DNA of 64,000 nt, taken from Maea johnstoni. Taxonomy: Eukaryota; Annelida; Polychaeta; Spionida; Magelonidae. The stretch spans positions 7,850,271 through 7,914,270 of the forward strand of contig OZ012691.1 of assembly GCA_963942565.1 (NCBI GenBank), written 5' to 3'. Within the stretch, counting starts at the first letter, position 1; each line of letters opens with the position of its first letter. Shown here one piece after another: positions 10,947 through 23,595 of this stretch. A program made the translations under genes and the position numbers. Under the pieces are notes generated by a model. That model saw only the letters and a program-made list of their open reading frames with translations, had not been told where the DNA came from and ran no database searches.

Positions 10947-13402
10947 GGGGCATTTCACGGTAAGCCGCAGGGTGCGAACGGGACAATTTGCAGAAGAAAA
11001 CACTGGATAATTTTTTAACAACTGATTTGAAATCATTCATTTTCAGTCCATATGAACCATTCCACCTATTGCTTTCTATACCTACTTCGATTTTTAAAAT
11101 CCGTTCTCAAAATAAAGAGTAATATGTTTAAAAAAAGACAGGGTGCGAACGGGACACCTCTGCGACATGAGATTTTAAATAATTTGCTAACTTAAGAATC
11201 TCTGCTCTGTTACAGACACTACACCTGTATTAGTAGCATGACTAGATCACCAAAATACTTGTGCACCCCATGATTATCTTTGTTTTCTAGAAACATTCTT
11301 TATGAAAGAGAAATTTTGATGTTAATCATGTGAAGTCGGTTGCGAACGGGACGGGTGCGAACGGGACACTTTTGTCGCATGAAGAAAAACTAGTCTTTTT
11401 ACCAAGAAATAATTAGGAAAATACCTAAAACCATCATATTTGGATATTATACCAACCTAAGCAGCAGAAATACCCTTTAAAGCATGTATTCATGCTGATA
11501 GAAGGAAGAAATTTCAAATTTTATGATGTGCCATTTTGAATAATTTGCTACTTTCTAAATTTCTGCTTCGTTACCAACTCTACATCTGTATAAGTAGCAT
11601 GACTAGATCACCAAAATACTTGTGCACACCATCATTACCTTTGTTTTCCAGAAACATGCTTTATGAAAGAAATTTTTTGATATTTATCATGTGAAGTCGG
11701 TTGCGAACGGGACGGGTGCGAACGGGACACTTCTGTCCCATGAAGAAAAACAAGTCTTTTTATCAAGAAATCATTAGGGAAATACCTAAAACCATCAGAT
11801 TTGGATATTATACCTAGCTTAGCACCAGAAAAAAACCTTTTAAGCATATATTTATGCTGATAGAAGGAAGAAATTTCAAATCTTATGACGTGACATTTTG
11901 AATAATTAGCTTCTTTCAAAATTTCTGCTTTGTTACCAGCTCTACATCTGTATGTAAGTAGCATGACTAGATCACCTAAATACTTGTGCACACCATGATT
12001 ACCTTTGTTTTCCAGAAACGTGCTTTATGAAAGAGAAATTTTGATATTTATCATGTGAAGTCGGTTGCGAACGGGACGGATGCGAACGGGACACTTTTGT
12101 CCCATGAAGAAAAACAAGTCTTTTTATCAAGAAATCATTAGGAAAATACCCAAAACCATCATATTAGGATATTATACCAAGCTTAGCAGCAAAAAAAAAC
12201 TTATAAGTATGAATTTATGCTGCTACAAGGGAGAATTTTAATTTTCTGTTACGGAAGGTACCAGCTGAAGGTACGGAGCAGAATTTCAACTCGAAGCATC
12301 CTTGATAATGCACTCAAAAGTGAAGGCTATTATACATTTTCAAAAATACATGAATTAACTATTATACACATGTAAAGGCTATCATCTGATTACCAGAATT
12401 CATCATACATATAAGGGGTTATTTCTCAGCACATAAGTATTTTATGAAGTTTCATCTAATTTCGATGTGACTTTCTAGTATATAAAATCCAGATGATATT
12501 ACATCATTTAGGTACATACAATCACCCCTTTCAATCAAATAAGAAGCTAATACAAGCATATAAACCATAATTAAAAAGCTACTATTTGTCAATAGCAGCT
12601 AATATCACTCTAAGTATCCATGGTATCCATACACAGAGGTGAAATGGTGAATACCAAATCAACCTTTCGATGCAGGAGTTCAGTACCTCCCAGGCTCCCA
12701 AATAGGTATGAGACCCTAAGTCTAGTAAAACTAATGATATTTGCAGAAATATTGATTCCATTTCCAGCTTATATACTCAGTTAACTTTATTCAAATGTAC
12801 AGTGATCTTCTATATGAAGAGAGGGAGTTCAAGTATGGAAATATCACCCTAAGTGTCCCGTTCGCAACCATACTGTCCCGTTCGCACCCTTTTTAAAAGT
12901 TGTAATTTACTGCTACACGTGGAGTTAATACACATTTCTGATAACTCATAATGTAGTATATAGTGGATAGGAGGAAATTCCTTATTGATTTTTTAATGAC
13001 ATGCCTAGTTTTGAAAATATCAAAACTTTTGGAAGTTGAAAGGGTGCGAACGGGACATCTGCATCTGGGACAGGCCATTTAAGTATGCTTTTGAAATATT
13101 TCTGCTATTTTATCATAATCACTTGATTACATAGCCATAAATTATCATGTCTGTTAAAGTAATTAGTAAAAATATAGAAATATAGTTGAAATATCTCAAT
13201 TATTCAAATGTCCCGTTCGCACCCTGTGGAATACAGAACTTTGGATTAAAATTGCGATATTTCCAAATATACTTAAGTCAGAAAAAAAATAATCATAGAT
13301 TCATGAACCGTAGAATGTTTTCTTTTTTAACTAAGTTGAAAGAATATCATAAATCCATTTTGAAAATTTGAGGTCTGCGGACCAATTACTGTGAAATGCC
13401 CC
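10947..13402. mobile_element. Non-autonomous DNA transposon, 2456 bp, with 12 TGCGAACGGGAC motifs
   Basis: Ends GGGGCATTTCACGGTAA and TTACTGTGAAATGCCCC are inverted repeats, flanked by TGGT at 10943-10946 and 13403-13406. Copy B has one TGGT at the empty site (26929-26932). Inside, TGCGAACGGGAC occurs nine times forward (10973, 11144, 11341, 11356, 11702, 11717, 12066, 12081, 13045) and three times inverted (12854, 12874, 13210). Three tandem units of about 361-364 bp each carry a pair of motifs 15 bp apart. No transposase-sized open frame. The superfamily is not recognised; 4-bp TSDs occur in Sola, Chapaev and some other groups. Confidence 0.9.
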
Positions 13403-14374
13403 TGGTACAGGTATGAATGAGTGAAATCATTATTTCTCAAACTGTTTGATTTTCTTAAGTCTGAAAAGATTGATATTGGTGCAAATTGATCAAACAGGTT
13501 TCTAAGCCTGGGTAGAATTCAGGGCTCGAAATTAGTGGATGCCGGGCACCCTTGAATTCTCCTTCGGCTCTCGTATCGTTTACAATTACAGATAAAGCTA
13601 CGTGCCAATATGCGCAGAACATAACTTATGGGCTTTTCGCCGCAGCCTGGTTGTTAAGGTTGATCGGCTGGTTTCATATCCACTTGTTTTTATTCATCTA
13701 AGGCACAGGTATGAATGGGTTAAATCATTATTTCTCAAAGTGTTTGATCTTGTGTAGTCGCAAAAAATATGCTTCATATTGATCCAAGAGGTTTCTAGGG
13801 ACATTTGCAGTGCTGCTGTGTCACCGCACACAGCCGCACCTGCCAGGAGGACCGATTAAAGTGATTAGTCAGGAAAAGGTGGGTGTGTTTCCTAGAAGCC
13901 TGTCTGCGGCCAGGCCTGCTCTGTGGCTATGTGTGAGTGGGAGTGCTGAATTTTATTAGAGTACCATATGGGGTGTTTTGGGGTGGTATAGGTATGAAAG
14001 GGTTAATTCATTATTTCTAAAACTGTTTGATTCTGTTACACTTGAAAAGATTGATATTGCTGCAAATTGATCATTGAACAGGTTTCTAAGGATATAATTA
14101 GTCAGGAAAATAATAGTTGGTAATAATAGTAATGAAAGGAAAAGGAGGGGAGGTGGGTGTGTTCCACAAAACCACATCATCTCCCTGCCAGCCCTGCTCT
14201 ATTGCTATGTTACGTGTGGGTGGGAGTGCCAACACAGAAGATTTGATAAACCTCACACAGGACACACACCCACCCACACATACACCTACACCATGTTGTC
14301 TATAGGTACCACAACAGTCACAGGCTCACGGCCCATCGCCTCTTTCTTATCATTGGATGTGTGCATGGTTCATC

Positions 14375-14580
14375 CCTCCAATTGATGCTGAGGCTTAACT
14401 TTCGCCCAAATCAGAAAGATGCAAAGATTTTAAATCTAAACCGTGCCATTTTGGTATTCATTAGATAACTCTCCCAGAGTACTCTCAAATGAGTACCATA
14501 TGCCAGGATTTCAGTCATTTTTCAGGTTTTTGCATCATTTTGTTTTGGCCAAATTAGTTACCAGCAGCATTAAGGGTTAA
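14375..14580 (+). repeat. P1 MITE
   Basis: Diverged left end ATTGATGCTGAGGC, right end CAGCATTAAGGGTTAA, with the family core in between. Confidence 0.65.
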
Positions 14581-14778
14581 CCTATTGCTGTCTGTGTGCA
14601 CACATGGTCTGTAAACTTTGAACATTACTCATCATGTTGAGTGATATTTGAAAGATATTTGGAAGGGAATGTTTTACCCATCACAAACAACAACTTTCAG
14701 TCAAATATTTCTATTATAGAAGGCTTGGGCTAGACTATGCTGCAATATGAATGGCAGCCACAATTTATCTAGTTAGGG

Positions 14779-14983
14779 ACCCTTCTAATGCAAGACTACT
14801 TTTGTCCATAGCGCGAGGACACAAAGATTTTGCAAACCATCTAAACCCTGTCATATTGGTATTCATTGGAAAGCTCTCACTGAGTACTCTCAGATGAGTA
14901 CCTATATGCCAGGGTTTCAGTGATTTTTCAGGGTTTTTGCATCATTTAGTATAAGCAAAATTAGCCACCAACAGCAGGGTTAA
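14779..14983 (+). repeat. P1 MITE
   Basis: CCCTTCTAATGCAAGACTAC to ACAGCAGGGTTAA. The equivalent copy in block B is 28730-28934. Confidence 0.7.
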
Positions 14984-15189
14984 CCTATTGCATCTGGTGT
15001 GAACACATGGTCTGTAAACTTTGAACATTACTCATCATATTGAGTAATGTTTGAAAGATATTTGAAAGGGAATGTTTTGCCCATCACAAACAACAACTTT
15101 CAGTCAAATATATCTATTATAGATATCACTTTGGAATTAAGATATTTACATACATGTTTTGCTATTTTAATGCTCCAGATGTGAAAAGG

Positions 15190-15389
15190 TTAACCCTTCC
15201 AATGCTAGGGCTACTTTCGTCCAAAGCACAAGGATGGAAAGATTTCTGCAAACGATCTAAACCCTGTCATATTGGTATTCATTGGAAAGCTCCCGCTGAG
15301 ACTCTCAGATGAGTACCCATGTGCCAGGATTTCAGTGATTTTCAGTTTTTTTATAAACAAAATTAGCCACAAGTAGCATAAAGAGTTAA
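15190..15389 (+). repeat. P1 MITE
   Basis: TTAACCCTTCCAATGCTAGG to GCATAAAGAGTTAA. The third P1 copy in 1 kb; the intervening 'gtgtgaacacatggtc...' segment is repeated too, so the tract 14580-15520 looks like tandem duplication of MITE plus flank. Confidence 0.65.
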
Positions 15390-15524
15390 CCTATTGCATC
15401 TGGTGTGAACGCATGGTCGGTAAACTTTGAACATTACTCATCATATTGAGTAACATTTGAAAGATATTTGAAAAGGAATGTTTTACCCATCGCAAACAAC
15501 AACTTTCAGTCAAATACTTCTATA

Positions 15525-15760
15525 AGGCCTAAATAAAAAAGTTGTTTGTTTCCTGTAACCCTACCCTAACAAATTTTTATTGAAAAAAATCCCTACCCTA
15601 AAGTTTTCTCCGCCCTCCCAACTCCCAAACAACATAAAACATGCATAAAACACACATTTCTGCCCCCCAAAAAATGCAAAAAAGAAATATTTTACCGACC
15701 TACCTACCCTATTTTTTTCGGACCGTTACAGGAAACAAACAATTTCTTTTTTTAGGCCTA
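15525..15760. mobile_element. AGGCCTA palindromic MITE, about 236 bp
   Basis: Ends AAGGCCTAAATAAAAAAG and TTTTTTTAGGCCTAA; the next inner repeats are GTTTGTTTCCTGTAAC and GTTACAGGAAACAAAC. Contains CCCTACCCT repeats. Copies also at 17946, 30725 and 43602. Confidence 0.8.
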
Positions 15761-15971
15761 ATAGACATCACTTTGGGATTAAGATATTTCCATATCTTGG
15801 ACCATGTTTATGCTCCAGGTGCATAATCTTAGCCAGCAGGGCATCTGGGCATCATTCGGACACCGAAACCTTTAAAAATCACCCGTCAAGACATCTAAAT
15901 TTTTCTGTGAGTAATTTCATAAAATGTCAATTTCAAACATATGTTCTTTCCACGTCAATGTATTTCCCATC

Positions 15972-16283
15972 AGGGACTTAGCCAGGACCAGTCCTCTTTT
16001 TGACAGGCAGTTTCATGAAAACTTCCTATTTGGACAGGCAAAAATTTCTATGAATATTCTTAATTTTAACATTTTGGGGGTAATAACCAAGTATTTGACT
16101 AACAAACATCTTCTAGGACAAAGCTGAAGTGTAAATTGCCCTATTTGACACAATAGACTTTAAGATGCAGTTAGTATATAAGGAATTGAAGTAGTTTAAT
16201 GTTTCCATAGCTGGACAGGCATTCATTTTTTTGAATTGCTGTTTTGGACCTGTAGGTATTTTGGAAATCCTGGCTAAGACCCT
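15972..16283 (+). mobile_element. TTAGCCAG MITE variant (GGACTTAGCCAGGACC)
   Basis: Left end CAGGGACTTAGCCAGGACC, right end GAAATCCTGGCTAAGACCCT, with repeated 'ggacaggca' motifs inside. Copy B equivalent about 28994-29325. Confidence 0.7.
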
Positions 16284-16479
16284 GTTTCCCATGACATAAA
16301 GGATATTATTATGCTTTATTTCAGTTTAGTAAATACATGTTTATGGTTGTAAACTGATATTGTGGTCTTCCTTGAAAAATAGGATGCCCCAAAATTTTAC
16401 AATTACCAATTTTGGGCATGTAGTTTCTAAATCCTGGCTAAGACTCTGTCCAAGTGTGATAGGGTTAACACAGACTGAC

Positions 16480-16790
16480 AGGGACTTAGCCAGGACCCGT
16501 CCTACCAGTCTTTTGGGCAGGTAGTTTCCTAAAAACTACCTGTATGGACAGGCAAAAATTTCTATCAAGATTTTTCAATTTTGACTTTTGGGGTGTAATA
16601 ACAAAATATATAACAAACCATCTTCTATGACATAGCTGAAGTGTAAATTGCCTTTTATGACACACTAGGCTATTAATTGTAGCTGGTATAAGGATTTGAA
16701 GTAGAGAAGTAGCTAAATCTGGACGGGCAGAAATTTTGAAATTGCTGCTTTGGACAGGCATTTTTGAAATCTTGGCTAAGACCCTGCACA
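16480..16790 (+). mobile_element. TTAGCCAG MITE variant
   Basis: Left end CAGGGACTTAGCCAGGACC, right end AAATCTTGGCTAAGACCCTG, with internal GGACAGGCA motifs. Absent as a unit from the corresponding part of copy B (about 29490-29515). Confidence 0.65.
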
Positions 16791-17168
16791 GACAGAGAAT
16801 TTAAGTGGAGATGGGTTATACAAAAGACTAGGTTCCTAATCCCAGAAAAGTTAACTTTCCCTTCTAAGTTGACACACCAGTATGGTGTAGTACCAGCAAT
16901 GATAGATAGATGGCACTACCTGGAGTCCTCTATTCACCTGGTGGGGATTCTGACCAGTCAAGAACCCCCCCCCCCTCATGACAACCTATGCCCTATGGAG
17001 GACTTTAATATCCTTTCACTACTGTTTCTAGATAAGTGGCTTCTTTGCCACCAGTGTGTTTGCTAACATGACTTGTGGTGGGTGGATGGCAAACAATGAC
17101 ATCTGCTGTATAATATGTGTAAGACTCCCATCAAGGCAGAATTAATGAAATTAGGATGCCGCCTAGCA

Positions 17169-17430
17169 TGGTCTTAGCCAGCAGGATATCCAAATCTTTT
17201 TGTGTGGAATATCTAAAAATCTCAATCTCAAGCTTATAACTGACTTTTTTCATTTCCTTTTATTTCCCATGACATTTATTAATTATACCATGCCTTATTT
17301 TGATGAATTTATACATGTTTATGGTTGAAATATGAGCACATTGTGATCCCTCTTAAAAAATTGTATGCCCAAAAATTTTACAACTGCCAATTTTAGGCAC
17401 CCAGTTTCTAAATCCTGGCTTAGACACTGG
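17169..17430 (+). mobile_element. TTAGCCAG MITE
   Basis: GGTCTTAGCCAGCAGG to AAATCCTGGCTTAGACAC, internally shortened. The block-B counterpart, 29882-30193, is longer. Confidence 0.7.
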
Positions 17431-17945
17431 TGCCTAGGCAAGATTCAGTAATATAGCATCTTTAATGGATAGATGGCACTTTGTAGTTAGTACTGCTCGA
17501 ATGGTCAGTGGTAGAGCACGCCTTCGTCCCACGCTGGATTCAGCAATGGACAGAATTTGGCATTTTGTTTATTGCCACATTTCTGCCGTATCAGAGTCAG
17601 ACTAAGCCAGTAGTGAATGGTGCATGAGAATAGATAATTAGTGAGCAGTTAAAAAATGGCTGTCCAAAACAGCATTCACAATTCTTTTACCCGTCCAGGT
17701 TTAAGGAACCCAGCTTCTTCAAATCCTAATACCAACTACATTTCATAGCCTATTGTTTCAAAAAGGGTAAATCACACCTCAGCCGTGTCTTTGTTTGGAT
17801 TCAAAGATTGTTTGGTAAGAAAAGATAGGGCTCTTAGTCCAGAGTAAGTGAATTTTTTTTATTCTTCATAGAAGGTTTTACCTGTCCGAAAAAGGAGCTT
17901 TTCAGGAAACATCCTGTCCAAAAGACAGGCTGAACAGGTTCAGGC

Positions 17946-18180
17946 TAAGGCTTAAAAAAAGTTGTTTGTTTCCTGAAACCCTACCCAAACAAGTTTTTAT
18001 TCAAAAAAATCCCTACCCTAAAGTTTTTTCCACACTCCCAACTCCCAATCAACGTAAAACATGCATAAAACACACATTTTTGACCAAAAAAATAATGCAA
18101 AAAAAAATGTTTTAACAACCTTAACCTACCCTTTTTTTCGGACCGTTACAGGAAACAAACATTTTTTTTCTAGGCCTAAG
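17946..18180. mobile_element. AGGCCTA palindromic MITE
   Basis: TAAGGCTTAAAAAAAGTTG to CTAGGCCTAAG, with GTTTGTTTCCTGAAAC and GTTACAGGAAACAAAC near the ends. The shared counterpart in block B is 30725-30962, so this insertion predates the split of the two copies. Confidence 0.75.
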
Positions 18181-19411
18181 CCCCTACTGAGGGCAATACC
18201 CCAAACTCTGAACTTTCTCTCATGGTTATTAATAGATGGCAAGTAACAAAGTAAGAGTGGTCAATGGTGAATCTTTTATCTCACCTGGTGAGATAAATGT
18301 AAACTAAATTGACCATCTTGACCACTTAGCGCCATGCAAGAGATAGACTTGAATGCAAACAAAATATATATCACAGCCTAAATTTTAAGCTACATTTCTA
18401 TGTGATGCAAATTGGCGGAATGGTGAGCATAATATTTGACAAAAAAAAGACAATAAGAATCCCCATTGTACCAGAAATAGGTAGAAACATGTCATAATCT
18501 AACAGCTCATGAATCATAATGGAATAGGGTAAGTAGTCCCTTTATCACCCATTCACATGTTAAGTTGAACTTGGGCGTAACACATGTGGAAGTACTCAAA
18601 TAACAAAGCAATATTTTGAGAACCGATTAACGGAAAGTAGAACTTTGTTCCCTTAGTAGGGGGCCATTGGGCGCTCACTCACACATGCTATCTGATGATA
18701 TGTCAAGTTTTACAGTGCTAGCTGGAGTTGGCCCTTTGCATGCTTAGCCTTTAAAGTGTATGTCACATACTGGTGCTATGTACAATGCGACACACAGACA
18801 CCTTTGCGTTGCTTCATCAATCCCTTTTCACAATGTACGTACATGTATTTACAAATATAACTTATTCATTCATAAATTTACTTTTAAGGTTGCCAGGCCA
18901 TGCATTCACCACAGGTGCAAAAAGTTTAAACCAGTGTCAAACTGTTTTCATGTAGAAGTTCTTTGGGCATGATGCCAAACTTTGACAGTTGATTTCACTA
19001 CAGAACCAGATGCTTGTCAATTAAGATATGATTATACTACTCGAGTACACAAAGAACCACATTCATCAATTCAAATGAAAAAACGGCTAACCAAATATTT
19101 TGGATCAAACAAACAGAATGCATGAACGATCACACTTTCCTTACATTGCTAAAGGGTTAAATTGACTGTGTATGGTCTAAACATGAACTATTTTTAGTTT
19201 ATATGCATGTTTTTCATGTGTGAATTCCTAAAGAGTTAAATTGACTGTTAATTCTCAAGACATGAACTGTGTTCAGCTTAACAATCAACACTTCTTGAAT
19301 TAATTCTGTAAAAGTTATGCTCTAAACATGAACTATTTTCAGCTTATATCTGCATAGAGTTAAAAGTGACTGTGTAAGCTCTTAACAAACTGTATTTCTA
19401 TTTTCTATGTA

Positions 19412-19656
19412 CAGCGTGCAACATAACCACTGGCCCCGTTGCAAGTTGCAAGTGATTTAGGCAAAAAACGGCAACGGGGCAAGCTGAACAAGACCCTGAC
19501 TTGCCCCGCTCGGCAAGATATATTTCAGGCAAAGTCCAATCTCACCTTTGTTTAATAGAGTAACAAGGCAAGTCAAAGTGCCGGCGGGGCAAGTCAACTT
19601 TAGGGCCAGCTTGCCCTGCTCAGAAAATAATGTTTTGCAACCTTTGTTGCACCCTG
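19412..19656. repeat. GTGCAAC-ended element
   Basis: Ends CAGCGTGCAACATAAC and GTTGCACCCTG are short inverted repeats, with ACGGCAACGGGGCAAG and TTGCCCCGCTCGGCAAG inside. Shared with block B at 33458-33695. The flanking duplication is uncertain (ATGTA on both sides). Confidence 0.5.
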
Positions 19657-19884
19657 ATGTAGTCACTAACACTTTTGTATGAACTCCTAAAGGGTTAAAT
19701 TAGCTATGTACACTCTAAACATGGAGTATTTTCAGCTTATATAAACAGTGCAAACATCTATATAGATCTGTGTTATTGGGTTCATGTAAACATGAGAAGT
19801 GGGATGTTATTGAAAGCCTATGTGAACTCATTTCTGCTGATCAGTTAAGGGGTGGCAGGCAAGTTGACTTAGAACACCTCACTT

Positions 19885-20081
19885 TTAACCCATTAATGCT
19901 TGGAGTTCCTCAGAAATTATCTTCTTGATCTATGACACTTTTGACAAAGACTTTGAGAGGAGAGTTGTTGTTCTGATTAACATTTTTCCATCAAATATGT
20001 TCCTAACTAGATGCTTTTGCCAGCAAGATCTCACCATAATTGTCAGGCTGCTTTTGGCCGCTGTGAGTATTGATGGGTTAA
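19885..20081 (-). repeat. TTAA-flanked P2 MITE
   Basis: TTAACCCATTAATGCTTGG to GTGAGTATTGATGGGTTAA. Shared with block B at 33925-34120. Confidence 0.7.
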
Positions 20082-20877
20082 CTTAACATATGCATCTAAC
20101 CACAACGACGCCTGCAAATCTCCTTCAAGGAGATTATTATAAACTGATCCAAAAGATTGATTGAATCCAAAGACTGACTGATTCCAAATTAACTGCGCAT
20201 GGCTCAATGACACTTGTCAAGATATTCTAGCAAGAACAGACTAAAGCTAAAGCATATCCTCTAGAAATTGTCATAGATAATTTTTTTGATAATATCTTGG
20301 AAATAACAAATTACGATTTTAGAAAATATTTTGACTGTTTTAATATTCAATTAAAGATTATGATTTTAATAGATACTTTAAAAAGTTAGAAATTCCCTCA
20401 CCAAAATAATTGGATAACCTGATGCACATGCGTTTTGAAGGTCTGGGTGTCTAAATAAAGCCCAGACACCCTTCTGGCTAAGACCCCATTAGTATTAGCA
20501 TGCCCAGGAAAGGTCGGCTGGACAATTTGTAATCCACTTCTAAGGCCCGAGAGACTTGCTCTTTCTGATACACAACAGTCTGGGTCGTGATCCCATGTTT
20601 TCTTAAGATAGTGCTTGTCTGGTACATGTTCATTTCATGCTTGACGAATTCCAAAATACACTCTTTGTGCTTTGTTTATTGAAGGGTTCAATTGTATAAG
20701 AGTTGATCTAACAGTATGATAGGATTTACGTGTCAGGTCAAACCCCATACAATTGAGGCGGCTATGCTAGTCACGACTGATCGCAATACTAAAGAGGCCA
20801 GGACAACTTTAGAAGCACTTGTCCATCTCCCCTTGGCAAATAAAATCACTTAACGGGCCTCAACGCTAAATCAAAAT

Positions 20878-21136
20878 GGTACTGGTCCCATAGGACCAGT
20901 AACACAGAGGATCTAAATACTGGTCCTGCAAAAGTTTTACTGGTCCTACAAATTATTCTTTAACATAAAAAGAAAAAACATCGCATAAAATTCACAGACA
21001 TTTATTTTTTCTTCATTTATTTCAAAAACATTTGGGATATTCTTTGAGGGGAAACTTGTTAATAAGAATGGCCCAAAATATTTACTGGCCCTGTAGGACC
21101 AGTTGAAGTCTCTTTTTACTGGCCCGAAGTCATTTT
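20878..21136. repeat. ACTGGTCC element
   Basis: Begins ACTGGTCCCATAGGACCAGT and ends in ACTGGCCCTGTAGGACCAGT plus TTTTTACTGGCCC; the ends are inverted variants of one another. In block B (from 34914) the right end is missing. Confidence 0.5.
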
Positions 21137-21162
21137 TGGGAGGTGAGAAAAAAGTGCTTATA

Positions 21163-21353
21163 TCCCTTCCAATACTGAGGCTACTTTAGTCCAAAGCAGA
21201 GGGACACTGAATCTTTTGATAACCATCTAAACCCTGTCATGTTTTAGTTCATTGGATAGCTCTCGGCGAGCACTCTCGGACGAGTACCTATGAGCCAGAT
21301 TTTCAGTCATTTTTCAGGTGTTTTGCATCAATTTGCATTGGCCAAAATAGCCA
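21163..21353 (+). repeat. P1 MITE cut by the assembly gap
   Basis: CCCTTCCAATACTGAGGC onward to GGCCAAAATAGCCA where the N run starts. Confidence 0.7.
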
Positions 21354-21553
21354 NNNNNNNNNNNNNNNNNNNNNNNNNNNNNNNNNNNNNNNNNNNNNNN
21401 NNNNNNNNNNNNNNNNNNNNNNNNNNNNNNNNNNNNNNNNNNNNNNNNNNNNNNNNNNNNNNNNNNNNNNNNNNNNNNNNNNNNNNNNNNNNNNNNNNNN
21501 NNNNNNNNNNNNNNNNNNNNNNNNNNNNNNNNNNNNNNNNNNNNNNNNNNNNN
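21354..21553. other. Assembly gap, exactly 200 N
   Basis: Unknown bases. A round 200 suggests a placeholder length rather than a measured gap. Sequence to its right restarts inside a SUR exon already present at 5834. Confidence 0.98.
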
Positions 21554-21734
21554 AGGTCAAAGGTCGGGTTTGGGCTGCGACATATTGTATGATTCCGCTT
21601 ATACATGCTGGGCCAACAAATGCCAGTAGATCTCCTAGGAACTTGAAGAGGGCGGCCAGAGCTAGAACAGGCCAGAAGGCACGGAAATAACACTTCCATA
21701 ATGAAGGCTTGCGATCCGCTGCTGCAGCTTTTCT
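21554..21734 (-). CDS. ABCC8/9: SUR (ABCC8/9-like) exon, L0 to TMD1 junction (copy B, 3' end in gap)
   Basis: Same exon as 5790-6014, with the acceptor tttttttcag intact; the donor side is lost in the N run. The protein is the same over the visible part: RKAAAADRKPSLWKCYFRA through GDLLAFVGPACISGIIQYV. Substitutions seen (for example GTC/GTT in FVGP) are silent. It is most likely the other allele of the same exon, not an extra exon. Confidence 0.85.
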
Positions 21735-22226
21735 CTGAAAAAATAAATCATTGAAAAATTGAATTCAAATTCATTTAAGTAATGTAGCACTTCCTGTAAA
21801 AAACTCATATGAATTACAAGAAATCATGATGATATAAAAACAACCCAGCCATTCACAAAATCAATTGTAAGAATACTCTACCTGTTAGGATTATGGTTTA
21901 AGATTGGCATATCTTTGAAGGAAAACTACATGACAATCATAAACATAATCTGCTCATTCATTAAGTAAAGGCAAGATCCCATCCAAATCATGTCCTAGCT
22001 ACCATTGAAGGGAAAAATATAAATCATTTGCTTACAATTGGCATATTTAGAAAGTCTCACAATTATACATCTTTACACTGCCATTGTGTGTTTGGGAAAC
22101 TAAACAGGAGCTAAAGAAATCTTTTGAATTTCAGGTAATTAATTGCTAATGAGCAATGCGATAGTAAGAATGATATTCAATAATAATTCATACTAATCAA
22201 TGAGAGGTAATTAGTGATTTCCTTAC

Positions 22227-22283
22227 CTTTTCTGCTTCAAAGACGTCATTGAGGGTTTTGAAGTTGGTTTTGGCTCCTTCACT
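22227..22283 (-). CDS. ABCC8/9: SUR (ABCC8/9-like) L0 microexon (copy B)
   Basis: Identical 19 codons to 7041-7097 (SEGAKTNFKTLNDVFEAEK), with the same acceptor and GTAAG donor. Counterpart exon in the duplicated block. Confidence 0.85.
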
Positions 22284-22456
22284 CTGGAAAATCATTATAA
22301 AATCAATACAATCATTTATTGTGAAGACTGTGATTGGCACTGTGCGCATGAAATATCCATAGATTTAATATTGGTAACTGTTCCTAATTGGAAAAGCAAT
22401 ACAAGGCCAATACAAGGCGGCAGATCAATTTGATTCACTGACTTGATTGATTTGAC

Positions 22457-22517
22457 GAATGAATAAATGAATGAATGAATGAATAAATAAATAAGTAAAT
22501 AAATAAATAAATAAATA
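22457..22517. repeat. (GAAT)n / (AAAT)n microsatellite (copy B)
   Basis: Shorter allele-like version of 7277-7375. Confidence 0.9.
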
Positions 22518-23595
22518 TGAAAAAAGAAAAAAAATATCCAGTCTCACATTTTCATTATTTCTTCCGATTTTTAGAAAAGTTTTTCAGGATCCATGAGTCA
22601 ATAGACAATAAATAAGGTTAACATCCCCTTACTCAGCACATAATGTGACACTAGTATGGAACTAAATAACCAGATAGAGGACCATGCCTAATTGACATAT
22701 AAATGAATGAAGCACAGAGAGGGCTAGTAGTTTGGTTAGTGACAGCGTAATTTATAGATTTCTGCCATATGTATCTTTGAAGCCTTTAAGTTCTTCTGTC
22801 ACCAGATACCGTGTCTTTAAGGTGGACAGAATGGTCAAATTAGTTTGCATTTATTTCACAATGAAGAAGACTCGGTGAAATCACTACATATGGTGCGGCT
22901 TTGGTGCCATCTATCTGCCATGTCTGGTACTAGACCAGACTGGTTGGCCAACTCTGAAGGGAATGGTAACTTTTCAGGGGGTAGAAGCCTATATAGTTTG
23001 AGTGGTATCTAACTAACCTAGTTGTGAAGTGATAAGAATCACACTATGCCATAAGCCTGCTTTGGATCAGGCAACAGAAAGCACTCTAAGAAGATGTAAG
23101 GCTCTGAGTTTACAAGAGAAAATTAAGGCTTCAGTGTCAGGAATACACAATCACTAGATACACTTGTACCACAGAACGACCGAGTTTCAGCCACATGTGC
23201 GGCACAAAATGTTCCAATTGTATTACTGACACTTCTGAAGTTACCAGGCTACATAAGAATTATGGTCAAATGATGAGAAATAGGAGCTAAATGCCTTAAC
23301 CCTCCCAATGCCAGGCACACACATATTTGTGTGTGTAGTAACACTAACTTTAAAATAATAAGAGCTGCAGTTGCAGATACAGAGGGGTTCAAGGGTTTGA
23401 CTACCCCCCCCCCCCTCTTTTCAAATCAAAATGTAAAATTTCTTGATGAAAATTGTCATTTTTGTTTTGCTTAGAATCAATAGCGTAAAACAATGTCACT
23501 GTTAAAATGAACCCCCCATCATCAATCTAAATGAATCCCCCTCGCAGTATTCATGGACCCGCCCCTGATCTGTGCATGCATACATGCATTCTGAG

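Noticed and set aside
11635-11991. 118-codon minus-strand frame as a transposase
   Set aside because: It spans the tandem 361-bp units of the 2.46-kb element and shows no transposase motif.
21290-21699. Open frames across the N run
   Set aside because: They exist only because unknown bases contain no stop codons.
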